Shown here: positions 7,436-14,158 of the stretch, piece after piece
How positions within the stretch are numbered: the first letter of the stretch is position 1
How the letters are laid out: each line of letters begins with the position of its first letter
Source of the DNA: JBBTUF01 sp038063855
Lineage (GTDB): Bacteria; Patescibacteriota; Minisyncoccia; Ryanbacterales; GWA2-47-10b
DNA length: 30,705 nt
Assembly: GCA_038063855.1 (NCBI GenBank)
Contig: JBBTUF010000018.1
Coordinates: forward strand, 1 to 30,705
Direction: 5' to 3'
Position numbers and translations under genes: made by a program
The notes under the pieces: model-generated
Told to the model about the DNA's origin: nothing
What the model saw: only the letters and a program-made list of their open reading frames with translations
Databases searched by the model: none

Positions 7436-7625
7436 CTATTGCTTTGCACCTCGAAACCGCGAGATAGCAAACAAAACAACACCTAAAATAAGTAACGGAT
7501 ATCCTATGAACATTACCTCGAATCCACCACTGATATTGTCACCTATTGTATAAGAATATAATGGACTATAGAAAAATATCGTTGCCAGTAAACCAAGAAA
7601 AAAGTATAATTGATGTTTTTTTCAT
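7436..7625 (-). pseudogene. 62-residue two-TM membrane protein with a +1 frameshift in an A7 run
   Basis: Reading from the ATG at 7625 gives only 22 codons. If one A is removed from the run of seven A residues directly after the ATG (7622-7616), the frame opens into a 62-residue protein. It has two clear hydrophobic helices (HQLYFFLGLLATIFFY and MFIGYPLLILGVVLFAI), a polar loop (YSYTIGDNISGGFE) and a basic C terminus (SRFRGAKQ). This looks like a genuine small membrane protein, so the break is either a homopolymer sequencing error, a recent mutation, or slippage during expression. It lies 47 nt downstream of the hydrogenase large subunit on the same strand and could be the last gene of that operon. 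I do not recognise the family. Confidence 0.6.
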
Positions 7626-7672
7626 AAATATTTATTTTCACAAATAAATTTTATTGATAAACGACATTTCTA

Positions 7673-8962
7673 CTAGACCCATTTTATCTTGAGAAAATGT
7701 GCCGCACAACTCATGCACGGATCGTATGCCCGAATCAATTTCTCAATTTCGTAACCCATTTTTTCTTTTGGTACATCTTCAATAATATCTTCTACGAGAC
7801 GTGCAATATCTTCTTCAATATTAATTTGATTTTGACCAGTCGGCACCACTACTTCTCCTTTTGTCACAATACCATTTGATGCAAGTTGTACTTTGTGATA
7901 TAGGGTTCCTCGAGGCGCCTCAACCACACCAACACCTTCGGCATCGCGATTTTGCCCTTTGATAATTGGCTCCGACACGATTTTTTCATTTCGCAAAATA
8001 TCGAGACCATCATCAATCGAGTGCAGAATTTCAATCGCTTGCGCGAGATTATTGCGATAGACATCAATCGATGGAAAAAGATCGAGCGTTTTGCCAATCG
8101 ATTCTTTAGTGTGGGGATGAAGCAAATCTTTTGCCAGATTTAAACGAGAAAGCGCACCTACCATAAACGCCTTTCCTTCGAGTTTGTATGCTGAACCTTG
8201 TGAGTATGGAAGTACCACATGCTCCAAATGCTCGCCAAATTTTTCTTCAGGAATTGCATCGCCTTCTGATGTGCGAATAATCCCATTTATAAATCCAAAA
8301 CGATCTTTTGGCACAAGCGCGACAAATACCGTTTCGCGTTCAAAATGAAATTGCGCATCTTCAAACGTTTTAATTAAACGAAGCACTGCAGGACGAATTG
8401 CCTCAAGTTTCTTTATTACTTCTTCAATCCCGGCGGCATCTGGAAAATGTATAAACCCTCCAATCGTCGGATACATGGCATGAACCGAACGACCCGCAAC
8501 TAATATTGAAAGGAAATTGCCAGCGGCTTTTATTTCGAAAGCGTCATGAAGCAACTGATGTTGAATTGGATCGTTCTCGTCAAAATCTAAAAATGCGTCT
8601 TTACCAAACATGTCCGGTAATGCAAAAAGGTATAGGTGGAGTGCATGATCGCGAATATTGAGCCCATACATTGTTAGCGTTCGAAGTCGCATCGTCTGCG
8701 CCGACGGCGTGATGCCAAGCGCGCGCTCGCATGCCTCAATGCTTGCCATAATGTGTGCATTGGAACACGTACCACAAATACGAGAAAGAAGTTGCGGGAG
8801 CGCGATAATTGGCTTACCTTCAAGTGCTTTTGTAAAAAATCGCTTGAACTCAGTGATTTTGAAATGTACGTGTTCAACCTTGTTGTCTTTGACACGAATT
8901 TCGAGCGATGCTGACCCCTCGAGCTTTGTTAATCTATCAAGTGTTAAATCAAATGAATGCAT
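7673..8962 (-). CDS. [NiFe]-hydrogenase large (alpha) subunit
   Basis: This is the catalytic subunit that holds the Ni-Fe(CN)2CO site. From the ATG at 8962 it has 429 residues. The N-terminal signature is LTLDRLTKLEGSASLEIRV; the L1 cysteine pair is RICGTCSNAH (Cys63, Cys66) and the L2 pair DPCMSCAAH (Cys416, Cys419), so all four Ni ligands are present. Seven residues (FLKIKWV) follow the terminal His, a short tail that the neighbouring endopeptidase could remove. Length and motifs suggest a soluble group 3-like enzyme; no membrane segment or Tat signal is seen. The start is one base after the small-subunit stop (TAATATG). Upstream in-frame codons lie inside the small-subunit gene and are not used. 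Confidence 0.95.
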   Translation of the reverse strand: MHSFDLTLDRLTKLEGSASLEIRVKDNKVEHVHFKITEFKRFFTKALEGKPIIALPQLLSRICGTCSNAHIMASIEACERALGITPSAQTMRLRTLTMYGLNIRDHALHLYLFALPDMFGKDAFLDFDENDPIQHQLLHDAFEIKAAGNFLSILVAGRSVHAMYPTIGGFIHFPDAAGIEEVIKKLEAIRPAVLRLIKTFEDAQFHFERETVFVALVPKDRFGFINGIIRTSEGDAIPEEKFGEHLEHVVLPYSQGSAYKLEGKAFMVGALSRLNLAKDLLHPHTKESIGKTLDLFPSIDVYRNNLAQAIEILHSIDDGLDILRNEKIVSEPIIKGQNRDAEGVGVVEAPRGTLYHKVQLASNGIVTKGEVVVPTGQNQINIEEDIARLVEDIIEDVPKEKMGYEIEKLIRAYDPCMSCAAHFLKIKWV

Positions 8963-8963
8963 A

Positions 8964-9461
8964 TTATTTTGTAACTTGTTGAAATTCTTGTACAAGACCG
9001 GTGACAGCTTTTAAAAACACATTTGGATCCATTGGACAACCGCCGACTTCTGCGTCAACTTTTACAACATCCGAAACTTTTAATACCTTCGGCAAAGCGG
9101 CAAATCGCGCAGTCAAAAATTCAATTTCTTGCTTCTGCTCTTCAGTAAAATAATTGCGTTGTGCGGCAGGCATGCCGATAACTGCGCAGGCGCCTACTGC
9201 GACTAATTTTTTGGACTTTTCGCGAATCTCGCGTAATTTTGCTTCGTGTCCTTCGGATGCAATCGCGCCTTCAATGAACGCGATATCTAATTCATCGAGT
9301 ATGTTGTTTGTTTTAAGTACTCGGACATGCCGAAAATCAAAAAGTTTTTTCCATTCTTGCCAGTGATCGTTGAGCAACTCGGTAAATAAAATTACATTAT
9401 CCTCGCAACACGAAAATGAGAACCACCCGATACGAATTTTTTTATTTGGTTCATCTGCCAT
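8964..9461 (-). CDS. [NiFe]-hydrogenase small subunit, single-cluster type
   Basis: The 165-residue protein belongs to the NADH:ubiquinone oxidoreductase 20-kDa / hydrogenase small-subunit family, which binds the iron-sulfur cluster nearest the Ni-Fe site. Candidate ligands are Cys18-Cys19 (FSFSCCEDN), Cys92 (VGACAVIG) and Cys142 (VGGCPMDP). The first pair is adjacent, as in complex I NuoB, rather than the CxxC usual in hydrogenases. The protein ends soon after the third site, so the C-terminal domain carrying the medial and distal clusters of larger small subunits is absent. It is followed one base later by the large subunit and preceded by the flavoprotein gene. Confidence 0.92.
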   Translation of the reverse strand: MADEPNKKIRIGWFSFSCCEDNVILFTELLNDHWQEWKKLFDFRHVRVLKTNNILDELDIAFIEGAIASEGHEAKLREIREKSKKLVAVGACAVIGMPAAQRNYFTEEQKQEIEFLTARFAALPKVLKVSDVVKVDAEVGGCPMDPNVFLKAVTGLVQEFQQVTK

Positions 9462-9470
9462 ATCTATATT

Positions 9471-10703
9471 CTATGGAATTAATGTTTTTAAATCAAATGC
9501 GGGGTTGCCAAGATCGCCTTCGCGGCCTGACATTTTGACGTCTTTTTCTATAAGTTTAGCAAGAAGACCAAGTTCGTTTGTTCTGTTTATAAGAGTTGCT
9601 CCAATAATTTCACCATCTTTGATTAAAATTCTGCCGTATGCACCCGAATCTGCCAATCCACGCGTTACAATTGTACGATCGGCCGCTGGACGCACATCGC
9701 CCACAAACGCGATACCAATCCCAAAACCTTGTGTCGTATAAAATGAAACGAGCTTATACTCTATGTGCTTGCCCATCATATTCATAGCAGCGGTGCGGCC
9801 ATGCATCTGCGCATTAACCCAATTACCCAACTGAATTTGCTCGCCCAAAATCACATCATGAAATTCAGCACCATCACCCGCCGCCCACACATCAGGAATA
9901 TTTGTCTCTAGATACTCATTAGCAAGAATTCCACGTCCTACGGCAACGCCAGCATCTTTAAGCCAGCCTGTGGGGCAAACAAGACCAATGCCTGCAATAA
10001 TCATCTGGCATGGAAGGTGTGTTCCATCTTTAAGAACAACACCCTCGACCGCATCTGCACCAAGTACCTGTGCGACTTCAGCATTTCGCAAGATATGCAC
10101 ACCACCTTTTTCAAGTGCTCGCTCAATAATGCGCCCGGAAGCTTCATCAAGTAACGGTTCCCAATAATGTGATTCACGAAGCATAAGTGTGACATCCAAC
10201 CCCGCCATACGCATCATTTCGCACATTTCAAAACTAATGAACCCGCCGCCAACCGATATCGCCTGTTTTGCAGTTTTAACATTTTCAATAACCCCTTTTG
10301 CATGATCCAGCGTACGAAGATAATGAACGCCACTTTTAGGTACCGGCACATTCCACTCACGCACAACCCCGCCAATTGCGAGTAACAATTTTTTATACCC
10401 AATAATCGTACCATCGCTCAGCGTTACCTCTTTTTTGGTAGCATCGAGTTTTGTTGCAATTTTCCCTGCAATAAGTTCAATGTTTTTTTCTTTGTACCAC
10501 GCTTCTGTCTTAAGCCACACCTGGTCAAATGGGATTTTTTCAAGAAAAAAATTCGGCTTCGAGAGCATAATGCGCGAATAGAGCCGATACGGTTCATCCG
10601 AAACAATCGCGACAGAACACGCCGTGTCAAGCTGGCGGATGGTCTCTGCGCACGTTGTTCCCGCTACGCCACCCCCTATGATCAGGTGCTCGACGGACTT
10701 CAT
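9471..10703 (-). CDS. FAD-dependent NAD(P)H oxidoreductase (NirB N-terminal / BphA4 / rubredoxin-reductase type)
   Basis: The 410-residue flavoprotein has two dinucleotide-binding folds. An FAD site lies near the N terminus (LIIGGGVAGTTCAETIRQL), an NAD(P) site near residue 150 (ISVGGGFISFEMCEMMRMAG), and an FAD motif at VWAAGDGAEFHD. The segment YRLYSRIMLSK resembles the YSRxxL motif of NirB-type reductases. Members move electrons between NAD(P)H and small ferredoxins or rubredoxins. The start at 10703 overlaps the ferredoxin stop as ATGA, so the two are translationally coupled; in-frame codons further upstream lie within the ferredoxin gene. I infer that it links the hydrogenase to the NAD(P)H pool in place of a classical diaphorase. 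Confidence 0.9.
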   Translation of the reverse strand: MKSVEHLIIGGGVAGTTCAETIRQLDTACSVAIVSDEPYRLYSRIMLSKPNFFLEKIPFDQVWLKTEAWYKEKNIELIAGKIATKLDATKKEVTLSDGTIIGYKKLLLAIGGVVREWNVPVPKSGVHYLRTLDHAKGVIENVKTAKQAISVGGGFISFEMCEMMRMAGLDVTLMLRESHYWEPLLDEASGRIIERALEKGGVHILRNAEVAQVLGADAVEGVVLKDGTHLPCQMIIAGIGLVCPTGWLKDAGVAVGRGILANEYLETNIPDVWAAGDGAEFHDVILGEQIQLGNWVNAQMHGRTAAMNMMGKHIEYKLVSFYTTQGFGIGIAFVGDVRPAADRTIVTRGLADSGAYGRILIKDGEIIGATLINRTNELGLLAKLIEKDVKMSGREGDLGNPAFDLKTLIP

Positions 10704-10978
10704 GGGTAAATCTGCTTGCTTTCGCTGTCGTATAGAAAAATTGCTTTTGTGGGACATGACTGCGCCGCGAGCAAAAGCACATCATCGCCCACTGCCGCGT
10801 CTTCAAGACCGCCTTTTTCGGTAGATCCTGAATTTTTGGTACCGTCTTTAAGCTTGATAACTGCTTTATTTTCGCCATCGAGCTCAAAAATAGTTCCTGC
10901 AGTAACCACGCAACTTGCCGCCCCAATGCACAAATTTCTATCGACCATGATTTTTGCGATTTTCTGTTCGTTTGCCAT
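10700..10978 (-). CDS. Ferredoxin, probably [3Fe-4S]
   Basis: This 92-residue protein has one cluster site: DRNLCIGAASCVVTAGTIFEL with Cys17 and Cys23, and AAQSCPTKAIFLYD with Cys75. The residue that would be the second cluster Cys in a [4Fe-4S] ferredoxin is Ala, the pattern of [3Fe-4S] ferredoxins that serve P450 enzymes (CxGxxxC...CP). A stretch of about 25 residues between the two halves is unusually long and charged. It is the first gene of the hydrogenase operon and is coupled by ATGA overlap to its likely reductase. The -10 box TAATAT ends exactly 6 nt before the ATG, predicting a leaderless transcript. The stop codon is TGA. Confidence 0.9.
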   Translation of the reverse strand: MANEQKIAKIMVDRNLCIGAASCVVTAGTIFELDGENKAVIKLKDGTKNSGSTEKGGLEDAAVGDDVLLLAAQSCPTKAIFLYDSESKQIYP

Positions 10979-10984
10979 ATACCA

Positions 10985-10990
10985 ATATTA
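10985..10990 (-). promoter_or_regulatory. -10 box of the hydrogenase operon, leaderless
   Basis: TAATAT on the minus strand is followed by six bases and the ferredoxin ATG, so transcription should begin on the start codon. I see no convincing -35 at the usual distance, which would fit a promoter that needs an activator. Confidence 0.5.
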
Positions 10991-11016
10991 TTACTCAACT
11001 CTCTGCATTTCTGCAA

Positions 11017-11030
11017 GTACAAATTTGTAC
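11017..11030. promoter_or_regulatory. Palindrome in the divergent hydrogenase / 11061 promoter region
   Basis: GTACAAATTTGTAC is a perfect 14-bp palindrome. Its centre lies about 38 bp before the predicted start of the plus-strand transcript (11061) and about 46 bp before that of the minus-strand hydrogenase operon (10978), a good position for one regulator to control both. Confidence 0.45.
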
Positions 11031-11054
11031 AAGTACTGGATTATTACGTATAAT
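11025..11054 (+). promoter_or_regulatory. Leaderless promoter of the 11061 gene
   Basis: TTGTAC (11025-11030), an 18-bp spacer and perfect TATAAT (11049-11054). Six bases (ACAAGA) follow and then ATG at 11061, so +1 should coincide with the start codon. Confidence 0.65.
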
Positions 11055-11060
11055 ACAAGA

Positions 11061-11723
11061 ATGAACAACAAAACACTTATCATAATTGTAGGCGTCGTTG
11101 TCATCATCGGCGCAATTATTGGATTTTTGATGATGCGTAATAACATCGGATATGATGACCCGACCCCGGACATCAAATCGACGAGTCAAAAGATGACATT
11201 AAAAAGTCTTTTGGCTTTAGGCAAGGCGCAAACGTGCACGTTCAACAACACCGGCGGCGATGCGGGAGGAAATTCGTCAGGCACTATGCAAATTGCAAAT
11301 GGAAAAATGCGTGGCGATTTTACAACCACTGCTTCCGGCAAAACCATGCAAAGCCACATGTTGATGATAGACTATGTGAATTACATTTGGGGCGATGAAA
11401 TGCCATTTGGGATAAAAATGGCATTAACGGATTTAGAAAAGCCTGAAAATCAAAAAAACCAAGCGGTTGATATTAATAAAGAACTCGACTATGCGTGCAC
11501 CTCAGGTACAAGTGACGCCAACGCTTTTAACCTCCCCGCTGGTGTAGAATTTAAAGATCTTGGCGCCATGATGCAAGGATTACAAGATATACCAAAAACA
11601 ACAACAGGCACCCAACAAAACCCAGATTATAGTGCCGTAAAACAAGCGCAATGTGCCGCGTGTGATCAAGCTCCTGATGCAGAAACACGTACTCAATGTA
11701 AAGTTGCACTCGGGTGTAAATAA
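11061..11723 (+). CDS. Membrane-anchored exported protein of unknown function
   Basis: I do not recognise a family. The 220-residue protein starts with a strong transmembrane anchor (residues 5-25, LIIIVGVVVIIGAIIGFLMM) and the rest should lie outside the cell. The exported part is Gly/Thr-rich with a repeated beta-like pattern (GTMQIANGKMRGDFTTTASGK) reminiscent of LolA-like or DUF4412-like barrels, a weak resemblance only. The C terminus carries four cysteines (QAQCAACDQAPDAETRTQCKVALGCK) that could form disulfides or bind metal. The ATG at 11061 is supported by the leaderless promoter; frame continuing upstream runs antisense to the ferredoxin gene and is ignored. The next gene begins immediately after its stop. 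Confidence 0.8.
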   Translation: MNNKTLIIIVGVVVIIGAIIGFLMMRNNIGYDDPTPDIKSTSQKMTLKSLLALGKAQTCTFNNTGGDAGGNSSGTMQIANGKMRGDFTTTASGKTMQSHMLMIDYVNYIWGDEMPFGIKMALTDLEKPENQKNQAVDINKELDYACTSGTSDANAFNLPAGVEFKDLGAMMQGLQDIPKTTTGTQQNPDYSAVKQAQCAACDQAPDAETRTQCKVALGCK

Positions 11724-12555
11724 ATGCAAGAAGACAAATCAAATGCCATTGGTCTCGTTGACGATATAGATCAAAGCACTTGGAAATATATAAATCAAAA
11801 CTGGGGGCGCAAATTCTGGTGGCCCGCAGTTTTGCTTTTTGTGGGTTCAATTGTCGGAATGTTTTATTTTGGTGGGATTAATATTGAAGGTCTCATTGCA
11901 ATTCCTATACTGTGGATTTTAATCGGTTTAGGTATTGCGCGTGGAAAAATTGAAGAGGNNNNNNNNNNCAAATAATTTTGAATATATTGGCGCAAGCGAT
12001 GTATCAGATATGACCGCCGCGTTATTTGATACTGGAGATGATAAAACAATCAAACACACAATAACGGGTTCATATCATGATTATCCGATTGCACTATTTT
12101 ATTATCAGTACACAACAGGCCAAGGAAAGCAAAAAACAACCCACTCGTATACAGTCGCCAAAATTACCTTGCAAGGCACCGCACCCGATATTCTTATGGA
12201 ATCACGCCAAAACTTTACCACATCGGGACGCAAACGAAGTAACCAAAAAGAACTCCTCCTTGAAAGTAATTTTCGTACCCAATTTAATACCTACGTTCCC
12301 GAAGATTTTGGCATTGAAACATTTGAAATATTCACACCGGATGTGCTTGCAAAACTTATTGATACGGCACGAGGGTTTGACTTTGAATTTATTGAGAGTG
12401 AGCTTTTTGTATACACCCCCCATACAATTGCAAAACGGCTTGAACTAACCGCAATGCTCGATCTCGCGCACTATCTTATTACTACTATTGGTCCGCGGAT
12501 TACACGCCTAACGGATGACATTCAGACAATGAAAACGTTATATAATGAAAAATGA
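11724..12555 (+). CDS. Membrane protein of unknown function, interrupted by a scaffold gap
   Basis: The gene starts directly after the previous stop (TAA then ATG). The first 78 codons give a soluble start and two hydrophobic helices (WPAVLLFVGSIVGMFYF and IEGLIAIPILWILIGLGIA). After the 10 Ns a second open stretch continues to 12555 with a soluble domain (EYIGASDVSDMTAALFDTGD, then PIALFYYQYTT) resembling DUF3137-like membrane proteins. The frames before and after the gap differ by one if the gap is taken as exactly 10 bases, so the gap length must be nominal. I treat the two parts as one gene. Its 3' end overlaps the sigma-factor gene by 11 nt. Confidence 0.7.
11959..11968. other. Scaffold gap (10 N)
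   Basis: Ten Ns of nominal length interrupt the membrane-protein gene; the flanking frames do not match at this length. Confidence 0.95.
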
Positions 12556-13138
12556 TGTAACCGATGAACAACTTATTGCAAACTACGATACTGGCAACGA
12601 GGAGGCCTTCGCCCTTTTAATCCAGCGATACCTCAAACCAGTTTTTAATTTTGCCTACCGGCTTTCGAGCGATACGCACGACGCAGAAGACATAGCTCAA
12701 GAATCATTTTTGAAAGCATGGCGCAAACTCAAACAATACAAACGAGATAAAAATTTTAAACCATGGCTTTTTAGTATCGTACATAATACCGCAATGGACT
12801 TACTTCGTAAAAAGAAGGATTTTGTATTTTCTGATTTTCCCGCTCAAAGCGGGTCCGCCTTGGGCGGAGAAAACGACGAAAATTTTTTTATCGAATCACT
12901 CACTGACCCCGACCCTTTACCTGACGAAATTCTTGCAAAAACCGAAAACAAAAAACTTGTGGAAAAATTATTCACTCACCTCGCGCCAATTTATAAAGAA
13001 GTGCTTCAGCTTCGCTATAACAATGACCTTACATTTGAAGAAATCGGCGAGGTGCTCGGCAAACCCTTACATACCGTAAAAAGCCAACACCGCCGCGCAC
13101 TTATACAATTGAAAGAAATGCTAAAAAAAGATTTATAA
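12545..13138 (+). CDS. ECF-type RNA polymerase sigma factor
   Basis: The 197-residue protein has region 2 (DAEDIAQESFLKAWRKLKQY, then FKPWLFSIVHNTAMDLLRKKK) and region 4 (LTFEEIGEVLGKPLHTVKSQHRRALIQLKEML), without region 3, as in extracytoplasmic-function sigma factors. The linker (about residues 95-125) contains a peptide encoded by a compound palindromic repeat at 12839-12868 (see that entry). The gene overlaps the upstream membrane-protein gene by 11 nt. No anti-sigma gene follows directly, but a small membrane protein at 13769 could be one, separated by an inverted gene. No Shine-Dalgarno sequence is visible. Confidence 0.92.
   Translation: MKNDVTDEQLIANYDTGNEEAFALLIQRYLKPVFNFAYRLSSDTHDAEDIAQESFLKAWRKLKQYKRDKNFKPWLFSIVHNTAMDLLRKKKDFVFSDFPAQSGSALGGENDENFFIESLTDPDPLPDEILAKTENKKLVEKLFTHLAPIYKEVLQLRYNNDLTFEEIGEVLGKPLHTVKSQHRRALIQLKEMLKKDL
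12839..12868. repeat. Double-hairpin palindromic element inside the sigma gene
   Basis: Two adjacent perfect hairpins with three-base loops, CCCGCT-CAA-AGCGGG (12839-12853) and TCCGCC-TTG-GGCGGA (12854-12868), are bracketed by TTTTC and GAAAA. It is far more GC-rich than its surroundings and encodes PAQSGSALGGE in the flexible sigma linker. It looks like a dispersed palindromic element that has been accepted in frame. Confidence 0.6.
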
Positions 13139-13176
13139 AAAAGAAAAGAGCCGTGCAACATGATGTCGCACGGCTC
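13131..13176 (-). terminator. Intrinsic terminator of the minus-strand gene at 13202
   Basis: A 9-bp GC-rich stem (GAGCCGTGC at 13148-13156 pairs with GCACGGCTC at 13168-13176) with an 11-base loop is followed on the minus strand by TTTTCTTTTTT. On the plus strand no T-run follows, so it serves the inverted gene rather than the sigma-factor gene. Confidence 0.85.
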
Positions 13177-13201
13177 AGACGCTTGCCTAGCCTTAAGAGC
13201 C

Positions 13202-13585
13202 TTACCAGCTTGAAGGAAGAACATAGGTCTTGGAAATTGAAAATGCCGCGCTTTGAGCATCCTCTCCAAACAGTGATACCGAAAGCATCTTCACTGGACT
13301 CTCCGGCACGCTTTCGTCGACGACGAGCGAACATCGAACGAATTCGTAAATTTGCTTGGCAGATCCTTCAGGCGAGATCTGTATAGCCGTCAGATGACCA
13401 TCGCACAGACGAGTCAAATCTTGATGGCTCTTGTCCTTCTCAACGAGCACTTCCTTGACTACATTGATTCTCGCCTCGAATGATCGATCGACTATGGTGT
13501 CCGAGATTCTCAAACCGATAATCACGGCCACCGCCAACAATAAAATCTTGCCGGCTGTGGGAGTATAAAGACCTTTTTCTGCCAT
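13202..13585 (-). CDS. Small membrane-anchored protein, compositionally atypical
   Basis: I do not recognise this family. From the ATG at 13585 it has 127 residues: a short N terminus (MAEKGLYTPTAGK), a transmembrane helix (ILLLAVAVIIGLRI), then a soluble domain with CDGHLTAIQISPEGSAKQIY and two cysteines. Three 60-base lines I counted within it are 47-53% GC, against 35-40% in two lines of nearby genes. It is the only gene here with a purine-rich SD-like stretch (AGAGAGG, 11 nt before the ATG). It has its own strong promoter and terminator and lies inverted between the sigma gene and the 13769 operon. An in-frame ATG at 13642, 7 nt from the predicted +1, is an alternative start adding 19 residues. 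Confidence 0.75.
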   Translation of the reverse strand: MAEKGLYTPTAGKILLLAVAVIIGLRISDTIVDRSFEARINVVKEVLVEKDKSHQDLTRLCDGHLTAIQISPEGSAKQIYEFVRCSLVVDESVPESPVKMLSVSLFGEDAQSAAFSISKTYVLPSSW

Positions 13586-13655
13586 GACTGCTTTTTCCTC
13601 TCTATTATGATGTACAAATCGAGACGAAATTATCTCGACCATTTCTCTAAAGAGC

Positions 13656-13684
13656 ATTATATCATAAATTTATATAAAAGTCAA
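13656..13684 (-). promoter_or_regulatory. Strong promoter of the inverted gene
   Basis: Minus strand: TTGACT (13684-13679), a 17-bp spacer and TATAAT (13661-13656). An ATG at 13657 overlaps the -10 box and therefore cannot be the start; 13642 or 13585 remain. Confidence 0.8.
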
Positions 13685-13757
13685 TAGCTGAAAGCCCTTA
13701 TTTATCAATGAGTTTTAGTATTCTTGCTAAAATGCACCACTCCTAAGATCTCACTCG

Positions 13758-13763
13758 TATACT
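13758..13763 (+). promoter_or_regulatory. -10 box of the 13769 operon
   Basis: TATACT is followed by five bases and the ATG at 13769, again predicting an essentially leaderless transcript. The -35 region is poor (CACCAC at 13735-13740), compatible with control by another sigma factor or an activator. Confidence 0.45.
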
Positions 13764-13768
13764 TATGT

Positions 13769-14158
13769 ATGTGGGAATCTCTAGAAATTGAACCGCCCGA
13801 GGGGCTTTATCATAGAATACTCGCGCGAATTGCACGCGCTCGGCTTCGTGCGGCACGCATTCGTCTTGGTTTTTTGAGTATGACTATTGTGGGTTCATTA
13901 GCGGCTCTCATACCGGCACTGCAATACACCCTACAAGAATTTACTCAATCGGGATTTTATCAATATCTTTCACTCGTCCTGTCCGATGGTGGCACTCTTT
14001 TTGCACACTGGCACGAATATATCTTGACTCTTGCTGAATCACTCCCTCTTGCTGGAATTACACTGATGTTGTCGGGCATCTTTGTACTTTTTGGATCATT
14101 AAAATTAGCAATAAAATATTATGAACTTCAAAGATTTTATTCAATCAAATATTTTTAA
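13769..14158 (+). CDS. Small two-TM membrane protein, candidate anti-sigma factor
   Basis: From the ATG at 13769 (MWESLEIEPPEGLYHRILAR) the protein has 129 residues. A basic cytoplasmic N-terminal helix (HRILARIARARLRAARIRL) is followed by two hydrophobic helices (SMTIVGSLAALIPALQY and LPLAGITLMLSGIFVLFGSL). A short cytoplasmic helix before membrane segments, encoded close to an ECF sigma gene, is the layout of simple anti-sigma factors, but I see no zinc-binding HxxxCxxC motif, so the function is a guess. Frame upstream of 13769 starts only at a TTG and is less likely. Its 3' end overlaps the next gene by 38 nt. Confidence 0.65.
   Translation: MWESLEIEPPEGLYHRILARIARARLRAARIRLGFLSMTIVGSLAALIPALQYTLQEFTQSGFYQYLSLVLSDGGTLFAHWHEYILTLAESLPLAGITLMLSGIFVLFGSLKLAIKYYELQRFYSIKYF

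Noticed and set aside
10716..11060. 115-codon upstream extension of the 11061 gene
   Set aside because: Antisense to ferredoxin; the leaderless promoter and the membrane anchor mark 11061 as the start.
13724..13768. TTG-initiated extension of the 13769 protein
   Set aside because: The -10 TATACT lies inside it, 5 nt before the ATG at 13769, so the extension would be upstream of the transcript start.
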